Below are positions 1-9,352 of a stretch of 64,000 bases of DNA, piece by piece. The stretch is from Chitinophagaceae bacterium IBVUCB2. GTDB taxonomy: Bacteria; Bacteroidota; Bacteroidia; Chitinophagales; Chitinophagaceae. Made by a program: the position numbers and the translations under genes. The notes below the pieces were generated by a model. That model did not search any database. It worked only from the letters and a program-made list of their open reading frames with translations, and was not told where the DNA came from. The stretch lies in assembly GCA_002127295.1 (NCBI GenBank), contig NFUV01000001.1, positions 496,001 through 560,000 of the forward strand, in the 5' to 3' direction. Position 1 is the first letter of the stretch; each line of letters begins with the position of its first letter.

Positions 1-1163
1 CGACCTGCTTCTTTTTTATCAATAAGTACTTTAAATTCTTTGCCTACCTTTTCCTGGTTTAGTTCCAGTGAAATTTCCTGTTGCACTTCCATTATTTCCT
101 GGGCCCTTCTCTCCTTCTCTTCATTCGGTACATCATCTATTAAAGCAAAACCGCTGGTGCCTTCTTCATGCGAATAGGTGAAGATACCCATACGGTCAAA
201 ACGTTGACGCTGTAAGAAACCTTTCAACTCCTCTACATCATCTTCTGTCTCACCTGGAAATCCTGCTATTAACGTTGTCCGTAAACAAATACCCGGAACC
301 TTTTCACGGATAGCAGCTGTAAGATCTTCCATTTCTTCACGGGTAATCTGCCGCTTCATGGCTTTCAGCATATTGTTAGCTGCATGTTGCAATGGCATAT
401 CGAGATAATTACAGATATTTTCCCGTTGGCGCATTACATCTAAAATCTCCAATGGAAATTTTGATGGATAAGCATAATGTAAACGAATCCAAACCAACCC
501 TTCTATATCGGCCAGGCGATTCAATAAGTCCGGCAGCATTCGCTTTTTATAAATATCAAGGCCATAATATGTAAGTTCCTGTGCAATCAGCATTATTTCC
601 CTTACACCTTTTTTTACAAGACTTTCGGCTTCCTTCACTAACTCTTCTATCGGTCTGCTTACATGTTGGCCTCTCATTAAGGGAATGGCGCAAAAAGCAC
701 AGGTCCGGTTACAACCTTCAGAAATTTTGAGATAGGCATAATGCTGAGGAGTAGCCAGTAATCTTTCACCGATCAATTCCATTTTATAATCTGCCTCAAA
801 CTGTTTTAAAATGAGTGGCAATTCCATCGTACCGAAATACGCATCCACTTCAGGAATCTCTGCTTCCAGGTTATTTTTATATCGTTCACTTAAGCACCCT
901 GTCACATAAACTTTATCCAATTTTCCTCTTCGTTTCAATTCCACCTGGTCAAGAATGGTATTGATGCTTTCTTCTTTTGCCTTATCAATAAATCCGCAAG
1001 TATTCACCACTACTATATTGTGGTCAGATTTCTTATTCTCATGCACCACATCAATCTCATTGGCCAGCAACTGACCGCTCAGCACTTCACTGTCAACCAT
1101 GTTTTTGCTGCACCCAAGGGTGATGATGTTAACCTTATCTCTTTTAAGTGTTTTTGTTTTCAT
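1..1163 (-). CDS. rimO: Ribosomal protein S12 methylthiotransferase RimO (3' end cut by window)
   Basis: Radical-SAM enzyme that adds a methylthio group to an aspartate of ribosomal protein uS12. The ATG at 1163 opens a frame whose N-terminus reads VNIITLGCSKNMVDSE, the family's first conserved cysteine block, followed by VVNTCGFID. The radical-SAM triad CNRTCAFC is encoded with cysteine codons at 711-713, 699-701 and 690-692, followed by AIPLMRG. The frame is still open at base 1 in what looks like the TRAM RNA-binding domain, so about 387 residues are visible and some 50 are missing compared with the usual 430-440. It starts 24 bp after ftsY and is probably cotranscribed with it. Identification is firm; RimO is favoured over MiaB by the SKNMVDSE signature and the S12-type radical-SAM motif. 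Confidence 0.95.
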   Translation of the reverse strand, partial: MKTKTLKRDKVNIITLGCSKNMVDSEVLSGQLLANEIDVVHENKKSDHNIVVVNTCGFIDKAKEESINTILDQVELKRRGKLDKVYVTGCLSERYKNNLEAEIPEVDAYFGTMELPLILKQFEADYKMELIGERLLATPQHYAYLKISEGCNRTCAFCAIPLMRGQHVSRPIEELVKEAESLVKKGVREIMLIAQELTYYGLDIYKKRMLPDLLNRLADIEGLVWIRLHYAYPSKFPLEILDVMRQRENICNYLDMPLQHAANNMLKAMKRQITREEMEDLTAAIREKVPGICLRTTLIAGFPGETEDDVEELKGFLQRQRFDRMGIFTYSHEEGTSGFALIDDVPNEEKERRAQEIMEVQQEISLELNQEKVGKEFKVLIDKKEAG

Positions 1164-1187
1164 GCCACAATTCCGCCACTCGGCGCT

Positions 1188-2153
1188 TTATTTATTTTCT
1201 AAATTAAACAAGCTGTCTACAAACTCATGCTTATCGAAGACAAGCAGATCTTCCATTTTTTCACCCACCCCGATAAACTTCACCGGTATATTAAATTGAT
1301 TAGCGATGGCAAGTACCACACCACCTTTGGCAGTACCATCCAGCTTGGTTATGGCTAATGCTGAGACATCGGTAGTGGCCGTAAAATGCTTTGCTTGTTC
1401 TAATGCATTCTGACCGGTTGAGCCATCTAATACCAAAAGAACTTCATGAGGTGCATCAGGTATTGTCTTCTGAATCACTCTTTTAATTTTACCTAATTCA
1501 TCCATTAAATGAGCTTTATTATGTAAACGGCCCGCTGTATCGATCAATACTACATCGCTTTGTTTTGCAACAGCGCTTTGTACTGTATCAAAAGCAACAG
1601 CAGCCGGATCGCTTCCCATATCCTGCTTTACAATCGGAACCCCTACTCTTTCGCTCCAGATTGTAAGCTGATCTACTGCAGCAGCCCTAAAAGTATCGGC
1701 AGCACCCAGTAAAACACTCTTACCAGCCTTCTTAAAATTGTAAGCCAGCTTACCTATTGTAGTAGTTTTTCCAACACCGTTTACACCAACTACTAAAATT
1801 ATATAAGGCTTTGTCGGCAATTCTGTATCAAAAGCATAACTGTTTGATTCAGGAGCATCTACCAGCATTGATTCAATTTCTTCCTGTAGCATTTTATTGA
1901 GCTCAGATGAACCCATATACTTGTCTTTTGCTACTCTCTTTTCTATCCGCTCAATTATTTTTACAGTTGTTTCAATTCCCACATCTGCCCCAACCAATGC
2001 TTCTTCCAGATTGTCCAAGACCTCTTCATCCACGGTGCTTTTGCCGGCAATGGCCTTTGTAATTTTGGCCAGAAAGCCTTCCTTGGTTTTTTGCAAACCC
2101 TGGTCAAGGCTTTCCTTTTCTTTTTTACCGAACAGTTTATTGAAGAATCCCAT
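1188..2153 (-). CDS. ftsY: Signal recognition particle receptor FtsY
   Basis: SRP receptor GTPase that docks ribosome-nascent-chain-SRP complexes at the inner membrane. The 321-residue protein has an N-domain four-helix region, then the NG GTPase domain with G1 GVNGVGKTTTIGKLAY, the ADTFRAAA insertion-box motif, DTAGRLH and TKLDGTAKGG. The frame is open further upstream to an ATG at 2246, but I chose 2153 because MGFFNKLFGKKEKE is the usual Bacteroidota FtsY start, and the upstream residues are hydrophobic and unlike the family. It lies 120 bp after the DUF4295 gene and just before rimO, in the order commonly conserved in Bacteroidota. Confidence 0.96.
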   Translation of the reverse strand: MGFFNKLFGKKEKESLDQGLQKTKEGFLAKITKAIAGKSTVDEEVLDNLEEALVGADVGIETTVKIIERIEKRVAKDKYMGSSELNKMLQEEIESMLVDAPESNSYAFDTELPTKPYIILVVGVNGVGKTTTIGKLAYNFKKAGKSVLLGAADTFRAAAVDQLTIWSERVGVPIVKQDMGSDPAAVAFDTVQSAVAKQSDVVLIDTAGRLHNKAHLMDELGKIKRVIQKTIPDAPHEVLLVLDGSTGQNALEQAKHFTATTDVSALAITKLDGTAKGGVVLAIANQFNIPVKFIGVGEKMEDLLVFDKHEFVDSLFNLENK

Positions 2154-2249
2154 AATAATAAAAAATTGAATGTACGAAGTACGATTTCCCAGCACCACCA
2201 GAAATAAAAAAGCCATCAAACCAAAGGGCATGACAGCTAATATCATTAC

Positions 2250-2263
2250 TCCCCTTCAGGGGA
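2250..2263. repeat. Short GC-rich hairpin between DUF4295 gene and ftsY
   Basis: TCCCC-TTCA-GGGGA is a perfect 5-bp stem with a 4-base loop inside an otherwise AT-rich 120-bp spacer. No T-run follows on either strand, so it is not a convincing terminator. It may be an mRNA processing or stabilising hairpin, or a remnant of a palindromic element. Confidence 0.35.
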
Positions 2264-2273
2264 TAAGTTATAA

Positions 2274-2447
2274 TTACTTTTGAGCTAAGAATTCTTTCAC
2301 TTTGTCTTTGTGAATGATCTGCTCTTTAAAAGTATAAGCACCTGTTTTAGGACTGCGTACAGCCTTAATCACTTTTGTCCAGTTCTTTGCTTCGGCTGAT
2401 GCCTTAAGGTCTTTTACTTTTGCGTTCTTTGAAGCTGCTTTTGCCAT
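2274..2447 (-). CDS. DUF4295 family small basic protein (ribosome-associated)
   Basis: A 57-residue lysine/alanine-rich protein beginning MAKAASKNAKVKDLKASAEA and ending KDKVKEFLAQK. It matches DUF4295, a family confined to Bacteroidota and typically encoded directly after rpmG. As I recall, a structure of a Flavobacterium ribosome reported a lineage-specific large-subunit protein named bL38 that corresponds to this family; that link is from memory. The start codon lies 2 bp after the rpmG stop, so the two are probably translationally coupled. The spacing, basic composition and location all support a ribosomal role. Confidence 0.85.
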   Translation of the reverse strand: MAKAASKNAKVKDLKASAEAKNWTKVIKAVRSPKTGAYTFKEQIIHKDKVKEFLAQK

Positions 2448-2449
2448 GA

Positions 2450-2632
2450 TTACTTGATTTCTTTATGAACAGTTACTTTTTTCAAAATCGGGTTGAACTT
2501 TTTAAGTTCCAATCTCTCAGGATTGTTCTTTTTATTTTTTACAGTGATATAACGGCTGGTGCCGGGCTTACCACTTGTTTTGTGCTCGGTACATTCTAAA
2601 ATTACCTGTACACGACTTCCTTTCTTTGCCAT
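2450..2632 (-). CDS. rpmG: 50S ribosomal protein L33 (bL33)
   Basis: A 60-residue basic protein of the large ribosomal subunit near the E site. It carries the family pattern [18 protein letters not shown] and [12 protein letters not shown]. It has only one cysteine, so it is the zinc-free type of L33. It sits 21 bp after rpmB and 2 bp before the DUF4295 gene in a compact ribosomal-protein cluster. Confidence 0.97.
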   Translation of the reverse strand: MAKKGSRVQVILECTEHKTSGKPGTSRYITVKNKKNNPERLELKKFNPILKKVTVHKEIK

Positions 2633-2653
2633 GATTATTAAACTTTAAATTCT

Positions 2654-2890
2654 TTAGATTTTTTCGCCCTGAGCCCTTAGCTCTTTTACTACACTAAGAA
2701 GTCCATTCTTATTAATTGTACGAAGTGCAGTAGTTGATAATTTCAACGTAATCCACTTATCTTCTTCGGCAAGGTAAAAACGCTTCTTCTGTAAATTCGG
2801 CAGAAAACGACGCTTTGTTTTGATGTTCGAGTGAGAAACCTTGTTTCCACCTATCGGAACTTTACCTGTAACCTGACAAACTCTGGCCAT
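2654..2890 (-). CDS. rpmB: 50S ribosomal protein L28 (bL28)
   Basis: A 78-residue basic protein of the large subunit. [21 protein letters not shown] is the family N-terminus, followed by [14 protein letters not shown]. Length agrees with bacterial L28. It is the first gene of the rpmB-rpmG-DUF4295-ftsY-rimO run, with a TAnnTTTG-type promoter element 23 bp upstream. Confidence 0.97.
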   Translation of the reverse strand: MARVCQVTGKVPIGGNKVSHSNIKTKRRFLPNLQKKRFYLAEEDKWITLKLSTTALRTINKNGLLSVVKELRAQGEKI

Positions 2891-3325
2891 AATTGATACT
2901 TTTTTCGGACGGCAAAGGTAAGGGAAAGAAATTGATAATTAAGAAGGATTAATGAAAATTTTAGGCGTAATCTAGTTGGCTTTTACCCACAGGCTGTGGA
3001 AACCGGTTTTTCCCTGAATTTCAGGGGTTAAAATACTGATTTGGACTCAATAACTGACCCATTCTCTTGCGTTGTATAGGTTTCGTACCTTTTTCCGTAT
3101 TTGTTTCTCATTCCGGAAGGATACAGCCGTTTCGACTAGAAGAAAAATGCTATACCTCGATAAACTCAGCAGAATTAGTGCAGATGAAGAATGGGATTCA
3201 ACAGTGACTCCATATTTTGTTACTGGTTACATCCTTCCTTCCCTCCTTTTGCCCAATTGCTTGTTTTCAAATAACTTCGCCACTCCAATTAAAAAATGAA
3301 CATTTAAAATCCCAAATCAACTTAT
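2891..3325. other. Divergent intergenic region rpmB / lpdA
   Basis: The 435 bp between two divergent genes hold the rpmB promoter element. A short open frame at 3072-3299 has no recognisable start context, no family resemblance and biased composition, and I do not accept it as a gene. No clear promoter for lpdA was found; TAGGTTTC near 3077 is a one-mismatch -7 candidate. Confidence 0.4.
2913..2920 (-). promoter_or_regulatory. Putative -7 element for rpmB operon
   Basis: TACCTTTG on the minus strand matches the Bacteroidota -7 consensus TAnnTTTG and lies 22 bp before the rpmB start codon. I see no clear TTTG element at the expected distance of about 19 bp further upstream, so only half of the promoter is supported. 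Confidence 0.5.
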
Positions 3326-4729
3326 ATGGCATACGACGTAGTAGTTCTCGGAAGCGGTCCTGGTGGTTATGTGGCGGCTATCCGTGCATCACAGCTCGGT
3401 TTTAAGACAGCAATAATTGAAAAAGAAAGTCTTGGTGGCATTTGCCTTAACTGGGGTTGTATCCCTACTAAAGCATTGCTGAAGAGTGCACAAGTAATGG
3501 AGGATATTAAACATGCCAGCGGCTATGGTATTGAAGCAACAGGTAAAGCGAATTTTGAAGCTGTAATAAAAAGGAGCCGTGGTGTTGCTGATAAAATGAG
3601 CAAAGGTGTTCAGTTCTTAATGAAAAAGAACAAGATTGATGTAGTGATGGGCTTTGGCAAACTGAAAGCAAAAGGACAAATAGAAGTTGCAGCAGCTGAT
3701 GGAAGCAAAAAAATAGTAGAAGGAAAACATATCATCATTGCAACAGGTGGACGCAGCCGTGAATTACCTGCATTAAAGCAAGACGGTAAAAAAATAATCG
3801 GCTATCGTGAAGCGATGAATTTACCAACGCAACCAAAATCTATCATCGTAGTGGGTAGCGGTGCTATTGGTGTAGAGTTTGGATATTTTTATAACAGCAT
3901 GGGAACAAAAGTTACCATTGTTGAATTTTTGCCAAGAATTGTTCCGGTGGAAGATGAAGAAATATCAAAAGAACTGGAAAAGAACTTTAAGAAAAGTGGT
4001 ATTGACATAATGGTGAACAGTGAAGTAATTTCTGTTGATACATCAGGAGCTGGTGTAAAAGCGAAAGTGAAAACTGCTGATGGTGAAAAAGTTTTGGAAG
4101 CTGATGTATTGCTAAGTGCTGTAGGTGTGGCTGCAAACATTGAAGGAATCGGTCTCGAAGAACTCGGTATTAAAACCGATAAAGGCCGTATCATGGTTGA
4201 TAAATACGGGCAAACAAATATCCCCGGCTTTTATGCAATCGGCGACTGTGCACCGGGCCAAGCACTTGCCCACGTCGCAAGTAAAGAAGCCATCATTACG
4301 GTTGAGAATATTGGCTATAACGAAAAGAAATACAATCACCAGCCGGAAGCATTGGATTATAATAATGTTCCTGGTTGTACTTATTGCTATCCTGAAATTG
4401 CATCTGTAGGTTATACAGAGAAACAAGCTAAAGAAGCTGGTTACGAAGTGAAGGTTGGTAAATTCCCATTAAGTGCAAGTGGAAAAGCCTCTGCTGCCGG
4501 ACATCCGGAAGGATTTGTAAAAGTGGTATTTGATGCAAAGTATGGGGAATGGCTGGGAACCCATATGATAGGTTATAATGTAACAGAGATCATTATAGAA
4601 ACAGTACTCGGAAGAAAATTAGAAACTACTTACCATGAAGTGCTAAACAGCATTCACCCGCATCCAACAATTAGTGAAAGTGTGAAGGATGCTATTGAAG
4701 TTGCATACGGCGAAGCAATACACTTATAA
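3326..4729 (+). CDS. lpdA: Dihydrolipoyl dehydrogenase (E3)
   Basis: FAD-dependent disulfide oxidoreductase that reoxidises the lipoyl groups of 2-oxoacid dehydrogenase complexes, reducing NAD+. The 467 residues carry the FAD-binding GSGPGG at about 9-14, the redox-active disulfide C40-LNWG-C45 followed by IPTKALL, the NAD-binding VVGSGAIGVEFG, a second FAD motif (YAIGDCAPG) and the C-terminal active-site HPHPTISE at 444-451. All catalytic residues are present and length matches the family. CLNWGC in place of the more common CLNVGC is a known variant. It is a single gene ended by a strong terminator; an E2 partner lies at 23913. Confidence 0.96.
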   Translation: MAYDVVVLGSGPGGYVAAIRASQLGFKTAIIEKESLGGICLNWGCIPTKALLKSAQVMEDIKHASGYGIEATGKANFEAVIKRSRGVADKMSKGVQFLMKKNKIDVVMGFGKLKAKGQIEVAAADGSKKIVEGKHIIIATGGRSRELPALKQDGKKIIGYREAMNLPTQPKSIIVVGSGAIGVEFGYFYNSMGTKVTIVEFLPRIVPVEDEEISKELEKNFKKSGIDIMVNSEVISVDTSGAGVKAKVKTADGEKVLEADVLLSAVGVAANIEGIGLEELGIKTDKGRIMVDKYGQTNIPGFYAIGDCAPGQALAHVASKEAIITVENIGYNEKKYNHQPEALDYNNVPGCTYCYPEIASVGYTEKQAKEAGYEVKVGKFPLSASGKASAAGHPEGFVKVVFDAKYGEWLGTHMIGYNVTEIIIETVLGRKLETTYHEVLNSIHPHPTISESVKDAIEVAYGEAIHL

Positions 4730-4749
4730 AAAAAATTAAACCTATTTAC

Positions 4750-4782
4750 AAGGATTACCTGGAAACTGGTAGTCCTTTTTTT
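4750..4782 (+). terminator. Rho-independent terminator after lpdA
   Basis: A 10-bp stem (AAGGATTACC with GGTAGTCCTT, one G-U pair) with an 8-base loop, followed by seven T. It sits 20 bp after the lpdA stop codon. Confidence 0.88.
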
Positions 4783-4866
4783 ATGCCCTTGAATTGATTA
4801 AAATCATTTTCCTCTAAGCAAGGCTGATCTTTTAGGTGTTTACTACTAAGCCAGTACGTAATTTAT

Positions 4867-4895
4867 CTTAATCACATAAAGTAGAAATGATTAAG
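4867..4895. promoter_or_regulatory. Inverted repeat upstream of surface-protein gene pair
   Basis: CTTAATCA and TGATTAAG form perfect 8-bp arms separated by 13 bases, 50 bp before the start codon at 4946. No T-run follows, so a protein-binding operator is more likely than a terminator, but chance is not excluded in AT-rich DNA. Confidence 0.3.
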
Positions 4896-4945
4896 AGTGA
4901 ATAATATGCTTTTTTAGCAACCGAATATCCAACTATCCGACCGCT

Positions 4946-6379
4946 ATGAAACCAATTCTATTCAAAGCTGCATGTCTTATCTCATTTACATGCTCATTTT
5001 TTTCCAATCAATCAATAGCTCAAAACGCCTTCCTGAATGAGGGATCTTCCATTCATCTTGAAAGCGCTGCCGCTATCTATATACAAGGAAATCTTGAAAA
5101 TAAAAATACCGGCAACTTTACCAACGCCGGAGTACTGCATATTTCCGGCAACCTCATACATAATGCATCCGTTAATCTGAATGCTGCCTCAACAGGTTTG
5201 TTTCGATTTAATGGAACCGGTAATCAAATTATAAGCGGAAACAATCAGCCTAACTTTTATAATCTTACAGTTGAAAAATCAGGGGGTGAGTGCCAGTTAC
5301 AAACAGGCATTACACTTAACAATCTGCTTACATTGACAAGTGGCAGTATGTTTCTTAATAATCAGCAAATAGATTTACTTACTACCGGTTCTCTTATTAA
5401 TGAGACTTCTACAAATAGGATATATGATATTACAACCGGCACTGGCACCATAAAAATTGTTAGAACACTAAATGCTCCGGTAGCAGTAAATCCAGGTAAT
5501 CTTGGTGCTATAATTACCTCTTTGCAAAATTTTGGAAGTACGACAATTATTCGGGGCCATAACGCCCAGTTTATTGTTTCCGCCAACAGCATTAACCGTC
5601 ATTATACAATCACACCAACTTTAAACAGCAGCCTGAACGCAACACTTCGTTTTACGTATTTTGATAACGAACTAAATGGTCAGACAGAAAGTGAACAAGT
5701 GCAGTGGCATTTGCCAAACGGCAGCTCCGTATGGAATAAAAGAGGAGGAACAGTCAATACAAGTTCAAACTATGTCGATCTCGCTGGCATTAGTTCATTT
5801 GATAGTAAGCAGTCGTTGATCAGCAATAACATTGTACCGCTTCCACTCCATTTGTTAGAATTTAAAGCAGAAAAAACAACAACGGGAAAAGTATTGCTGA
5901 CATGGAAAACAGCGGATGAGATAAATAGTAGTCATTTTGATATTGAAAGATCTCTTACTGGTTTAAGCTGGGAAAAAATTGGTATGGTGATCACAGTAGG
6001 GCAACCAGGTGCTATACAATCATATCAACTTACTGATTACTCACCCTCTGCTAACTATAATTACTATCGGCTGAAGCAAGTAGATATTGATAACAGATTC
6101 GAGTATTCTCCTGTCCGGTTAGTTATGTTTGATAATTCCACTACAATTAAAGTATATCCAACTCTTACAAAAGAACGAAGCCAGATATATGTAAGCGGTA
6201 TTTCACCGGAAAAAATTTTGGTGGAATTATATGACAGCAAAGGAAGTTTGTTACTTCAAACAAAGATGTATAGTAACTCATTTCTCCTACCTAAACTATC
6301 GCCAGGTATTTACCATCTTAAGTTGATTGAAATTAATAATCATAAAGCAGTAAATACTGCTCAACTTTTTATTCATTAA
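4946..6379 (+). CDS. Exported protein with T9SS type A sorting domain
   Basis: A 477-residue secreted protein. Residues 1-25 are a signal peptide ending SNQSIAQ. The middle is rich in Asn/Thr/Gly with spaced LxNxGxLxIxGNL-type strands (about 45-160), which suggests a beta-helix or repeated-strand fold. Residues about 290-385 (LLEFKAEKTTTGKVLLTWKT, then FDIERS) look like the fibronectin-like module common ahead of sorting domains. The last 75 residues (IKVYPTLTKERSQIYV, then SPGIYHLKL) form the T9SS type A sorting domain that directs export across the outer membrane and attachment to the surface. The ligand or function is unknown. It lies 18 bp before the next gene, so the two probably form an operon. 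Confidence 0.8.
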   Translation: MKPILFKAACLISFTCSFFSNQSIAQNAFLNEGSSIHLESAAAIYIQGNLENKNTGNFTNAGVLHISGNLIHNASVNLNAASTGLFRFNGTGNQIISGNNQPNFYNLTVEKSGGECQLQTGITLNNLLTLTSGSMFLNNQQIDLLTTGSLINETSTNRIYDITTGTGTIKIVRTLNAPVAVNPGNLGAIITSLQNFGSTTIIRGHNAQFIVSANSINRHYTITPTLNSSLNATLRFTYFDNELNGQTESEQVQWHLPNGSSVWNKRGGTVNTSSNYVDLAGISSFDSKQSLISNNIVPLPLHLLEFKAEKTTTGKVLLTWKTADEINSSHFDIERSLTGLSWEKIGMVITVGQPGAIQSYQLTDYSPSANYNYYRLKQVDIDNRFEYSPVRLVMFDNSTTIKVYPTLTKERSQIYVSGISPEKILVELYDSKGSLLLQTKMYSNSFLLPKLSPGIYHLKLIEINNHKAVNTAQLFIH

Positions 6380-6397
6380 AATCCCATATCCCCTATT

Positions 6398-7786
6398 ATG
6401 AAAAAAATTATTTCGCTATTGCTATTGTTTTTATGTTCCACTTTGGTACTTTTTTCGCAAAATAAGGTTGGCATTAATACAGCAACACCTGACTCTACAT
6501 TAACTGTTGCTGGTAGCACTAACGTTACTGCCAATCTAAAAGTTGGGAATAATCTGTCCTTACCCACCTACCCTATTACAAGGGATAATTCTGCAGCCAC
6601 ATTCCCTTCAAATATGTTATACACCGATGCGTTAGGAAACCTTTTATCGGCACCCAGTAAGCAAAGGGTAAATCATGTACTTGTAAAATCTGCAACAGAC
6701 TTTCCTGCAGCTTCCGGGGGCATTATAACCCTTACATCAGGTACATTATATGAAGTAAACGGAACGATTGTATTAACTGATAAGATCAATTTAAACGGCT
6801 GTTACCTGATAGGTCGTGATGCAAATAATGATAAATTAATTTATACACCCGGTAGTGGTGAATTATTTACCGGTACAAAAGGAGGAACGATCAGATCACT
6901 GACACTTGTGGCGAACACGACGGGATCTAAATTATTTAATCTTGATATGACTGTTACAGAAAACCTGATTGTTAGAGATGCTATCATTGCCAGTTGCAAA
7001 AACGTAGGTTTGGTAAAAGGAGGATATATTACATTCTTCAGTGTTATTAACTATGCAGGCAATTCAAATGGTATCACATACCAGGATAATGCAAACTTGT
7101 TGCTTGATAACACAGCATGGTTCCCAACAAACTCCGGAACTTTTGAAAAACTTACTGGCACTTTCGATATAATTGAAAAACTGGGCGGTTTTAGCCAGCC
7201 TATGCTGGCAACAGCTGGAGTAGCGGTAGATGTTACTGGAATCACCACTATCAATGAGGGAGCAACTCTAAAAAATACAGCCTTCATGGGAACGGGAACA
7301 AGAATCAACGGCACATTTTCAAAAAAATGGGAAGTTGAATCGCCGGGAATAGCCACAGAAAAAGATGATGTATCTACGGGTAATCTTTACCTCTCTTCAA
7401 TTGTTAATACTATTTTTTCGGGTGTAGATGTTCCGACAAAAGTTCTGGGAACCACTGTTGCTGCAAGTTTATTCCGTGTTACCTCTCCATCTAATAACCG
7501 CCTCACTTATGATGGAACCAAATCAAAGCGGTTCCAGGTAATTGCATCCCTCAGCGTAACAGCGCAAGCAGCTAATAAATATTTTTCCTTCTATGTGGTA
7601 AAGAATGGTGTTATTCTTCCTGAGTCAAAACAAGCTATGCGTTTGTCTTCAGGGGTTGACAAAGGATCTGTTACACTTTCCTGTACAATCTTACTCAATG
7701 CTAATGATTACATAGAAATATGGGCTGAAAACAATTCCGACAATTCCTATGTTACCCTGGAGACACTTAACCTTGCGATTAAATAA
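6398..7786 (+). CDS. Exported protein of unknown function, phage-fibre-like organisation
   Basis: A 462-residue protein with a signal peptide (MKKIISLLLLFLCSTLVLFSQ) followed by KVGINTATPDSTLTVAG, a start that recurs in many Bacteroidota surface proteins. The middle has Thr/Gly/Asn-rich strands suggesting a beta-helix (GGTIRSLTLVANTTGSKLFN). The last 85 residues (FQVIASLSVTAQAANKYFSFYV to VTLETLNLAI) resemble the compact beta-sandwich tips of phage tail or C1q-like proteins; this is a judgement of pattern, not a search result. No T9SS domain is visible, unlike its partner upstream. Probably a cell-surface or secreted fibre protein; function unknown. Confidence 0.65.
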   Translation: MKKIISLLLLFLCSTLVLFSQNKVGINTATPDSTLTVAGSTNVTANLKVGNNLSLPTYPITRDNSAATFPSNMLYTDALGNLLSAPSKQRVNHVLVKSATDFPAASGGIITLTSGTLYEVNGTIVLTDKINLNGCYLIGRDANNDKLIYTPGSGELFTGTKGGTIRSLTLVANTTGSKLFNLDMTVTENLIVRDAIIASCKNVGLVKGGYITFFSVINYAGNSNGITYQDNANLLLDNTAWFPTNSGTFEKLTGTFDIIEKLGGFSQPMLATAGVAVDVTGITTINEGATLKNTAFMGTGTRINGTFSKKWEVESPGIATEKDDVSTGNLYLSSIVNTIFSGVDVPTKVLGTTVAASLFRVTSPSNNRLTYDGTKSKRFQVIASLSVTAQAANKYFSFYVVKNGVILPESKQAMRLSSGVDKGSVTLSCTILLNANDYIEIWAENNSDNSYVTLETLNLAIK

Positions 7787-7808
7787 TAGGACTATGCAAT
7801 CATATATA

Positions 7809-7836
7809 AAAAAGCCCCTGTTTCAAGGGGCTTTTT
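7809..7836. terminator. Bidirectional terminator between convergent genes
   Basis: Perfect 10-bp inverted repeat AAAAAGCCCC / GGGGCTTTTT with an 8-base loop, giving a T-run on either strand. It sits between the surface-protein gene ending at 7786 and the metalloprotease gene ending at 7867 on the other strand. Confidence 0.9.
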
Positions 7837-7866
7837 GCTTGCCATATCCTAATCTTGGTTGCGACC

Positions 7867-9087
7867 TTATAGCTTAATAAATTTCTGTTTAATAGACTCC
7901 CCATCTTCTTTTTTCGTTGCAAGGAAATACATACCCGGTTGCAACCCGCTAATATTAATTGGTTGAACTTTGGCTGTAATTAGCACTGTCATAACTGTTT
8001 GGCCACTTAGGTTCATTATAAAAATAGTTTTACCAACCCACCTGCTATCATATGACAAATCAAGTGTTATACTGTTAGTGGCTGGATTCGGAAATAGGTT
8101 TGGCTTTAACCAGGTCGGCATTTCATCGGGCAATGGTGATTCAAAGATCAATGGCACATCTAATCCCCTTGATGATAAAAATGAATTACGAACAGCACCC
8201 GATGCAAACAAAGCCCTCATTCTTGTTTTCTGTCCTTGTGTAAAAAGATTTACACACTCATCGCTGGTAAAATCCATATAATTCATATACATATCCCCTG
8301 TTGTTGTATTACCACAGGTACGTCTTATTTCTGTGGGGCATCCTAATGTATAACTAGCTTGCTTCGGTGTATCAGCCACTCCATCATCACCACAATTGTC
8401 ATCTCCCCATAAATGCTTAAGATTTAACCAATGCCCTGCTTCATGTACAATTGTTTTAAATCCAGCACCAAAAGCCAAAGTGCTGATTACAATTCCATCT
8501 TTATCTGCTGGCCCTCCCATTACGCTGGCATAACCTGCATAACTTTCAAGATTGCAAACCCATATGTTCAAATAGCTTTTAGTATCCCAGGCATCAGCCC
8601 CGGTTTCGGCAGCCATTTTCATTTTGTCATCGGGTCCCCAAACTTTTACTGGGGTGTATTTTCTATTTACTCCAGTCGTAGATCTTTTGCGGGGATCAGA
8701 AGTAGCGAGATGAAACTCAATTTCAATATCGGCCGCTACTCCTTTAAAATGTGCCGGCGTATTAACTGAGTCTGCATTCCGGCGTCGAAAACTTTTATTT
8801 AATACATCCAGTTGAGCAGCCACCTGCAGGTCGGTTATTTTTTCTTCGGGAAAATGATAAAGATTATGAAATACTACCGGAATACGGATAATATTACTTT
8901 CCGTTACTATGGTATTTCCATTAGTAGTAATAAATTGATTTGTAAAATTCTCAATGTCCCTTAAATTTTGTGCTGAAATAGCATTATTATTTTCGCCAGT
9001 TTGTACCGGATGAAAACATTTGTTTTGTGCAGCCAGTTGCAAAGCTGACAATACTATATAAAAGATAGCTAGTGTGAACGCCTTCAT
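7867..9087 (-). CDS. Secreted M43 (pappalysin-type) zinc metalloprotease with T9SS sorting domain
   Basis: A 406-residue secreted peptidase. The start is taken as the ATG at 9087, giving a clean signal peptide MKAFTLAIFYIVLSALQLAAQ; an in-frame TTG lies three codons upstream. The zinc-binding metzincin motif HEAGHWLNLKH is at about 215-225, preceded by GIVISTLAFG and followed by the Met-turn region (MYMNYMDFTSDECVNLFT). The last 75 residues (PNLFPNPATNSITLDL, GMYFLATKK, QKFIKL) are a T9SS type A sorting domain. All catalytic residues are present. It probably degrades extracellular protein for nutrition; substrate unknown. It is transcribed alone. Confidence 0.9.
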   Translation of the reverse strand: MKAFTLAIFYIVLSALQLAAQNKCFHPVQTGENNNAISAQNLRDIENFTNQFITTNGNTIVTESNIIRIPVVFHNLYHFPEEKITDLQVAAQLDVLNKSFRRRNADSVNTPAHFKGVAADIEIEFHLATSDPRKRSTTGVNRKYTPVKVWGPDDKMKMAAETGADAWDTKSYLNIWVCNLESYAGYASVMGGPADKDGIVISTLAFGAGFKTIVHEAGHWLNLKHLWGDDNCGDDGVADTPKQASYTLGCPTEIRRTCGNTTTGDMYMNYMDFTSDECVNLFTQGQKTRMRALFASGAVRNSFLSSRGLDVPLIFESPLPDEMPTWLKPNLFPNPATNSITLDLSYDSRWVGKTIFIMNLSGQTVMTVLITAKVQPINISGLQPGMYFLATKKEDGESIKQKFIKL

Positions 9088-9352
9088 AGTTTCCAAATCA
9101 TTAAGGTTACGCTATGACAAAAAATATTGCCACGAGTCGTTCATGAGAAATTGGAAGTAATAAAGGATAGTTTGGAAATAATTAAAGGCGATTCAGGGAT
9201 GGGATTTTTGGGGGTAGTTATTTCTTCGGAGTATCAGAGATTCATCAAATATAATTCTTTTAATTTATTGTGCAACACCTATTTGTATCGTAATTTCCCT
9301 ATAATGATATACACTTATCATCAAATTAACAGCCATAACCACTGTGAGCACT

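Noticed and set aside
3072-3299. 75-codon ORF upstream of lpdA
   Set aside because: No start context, unusual composition, no recognisable family, and it lies in a promoter spacer.
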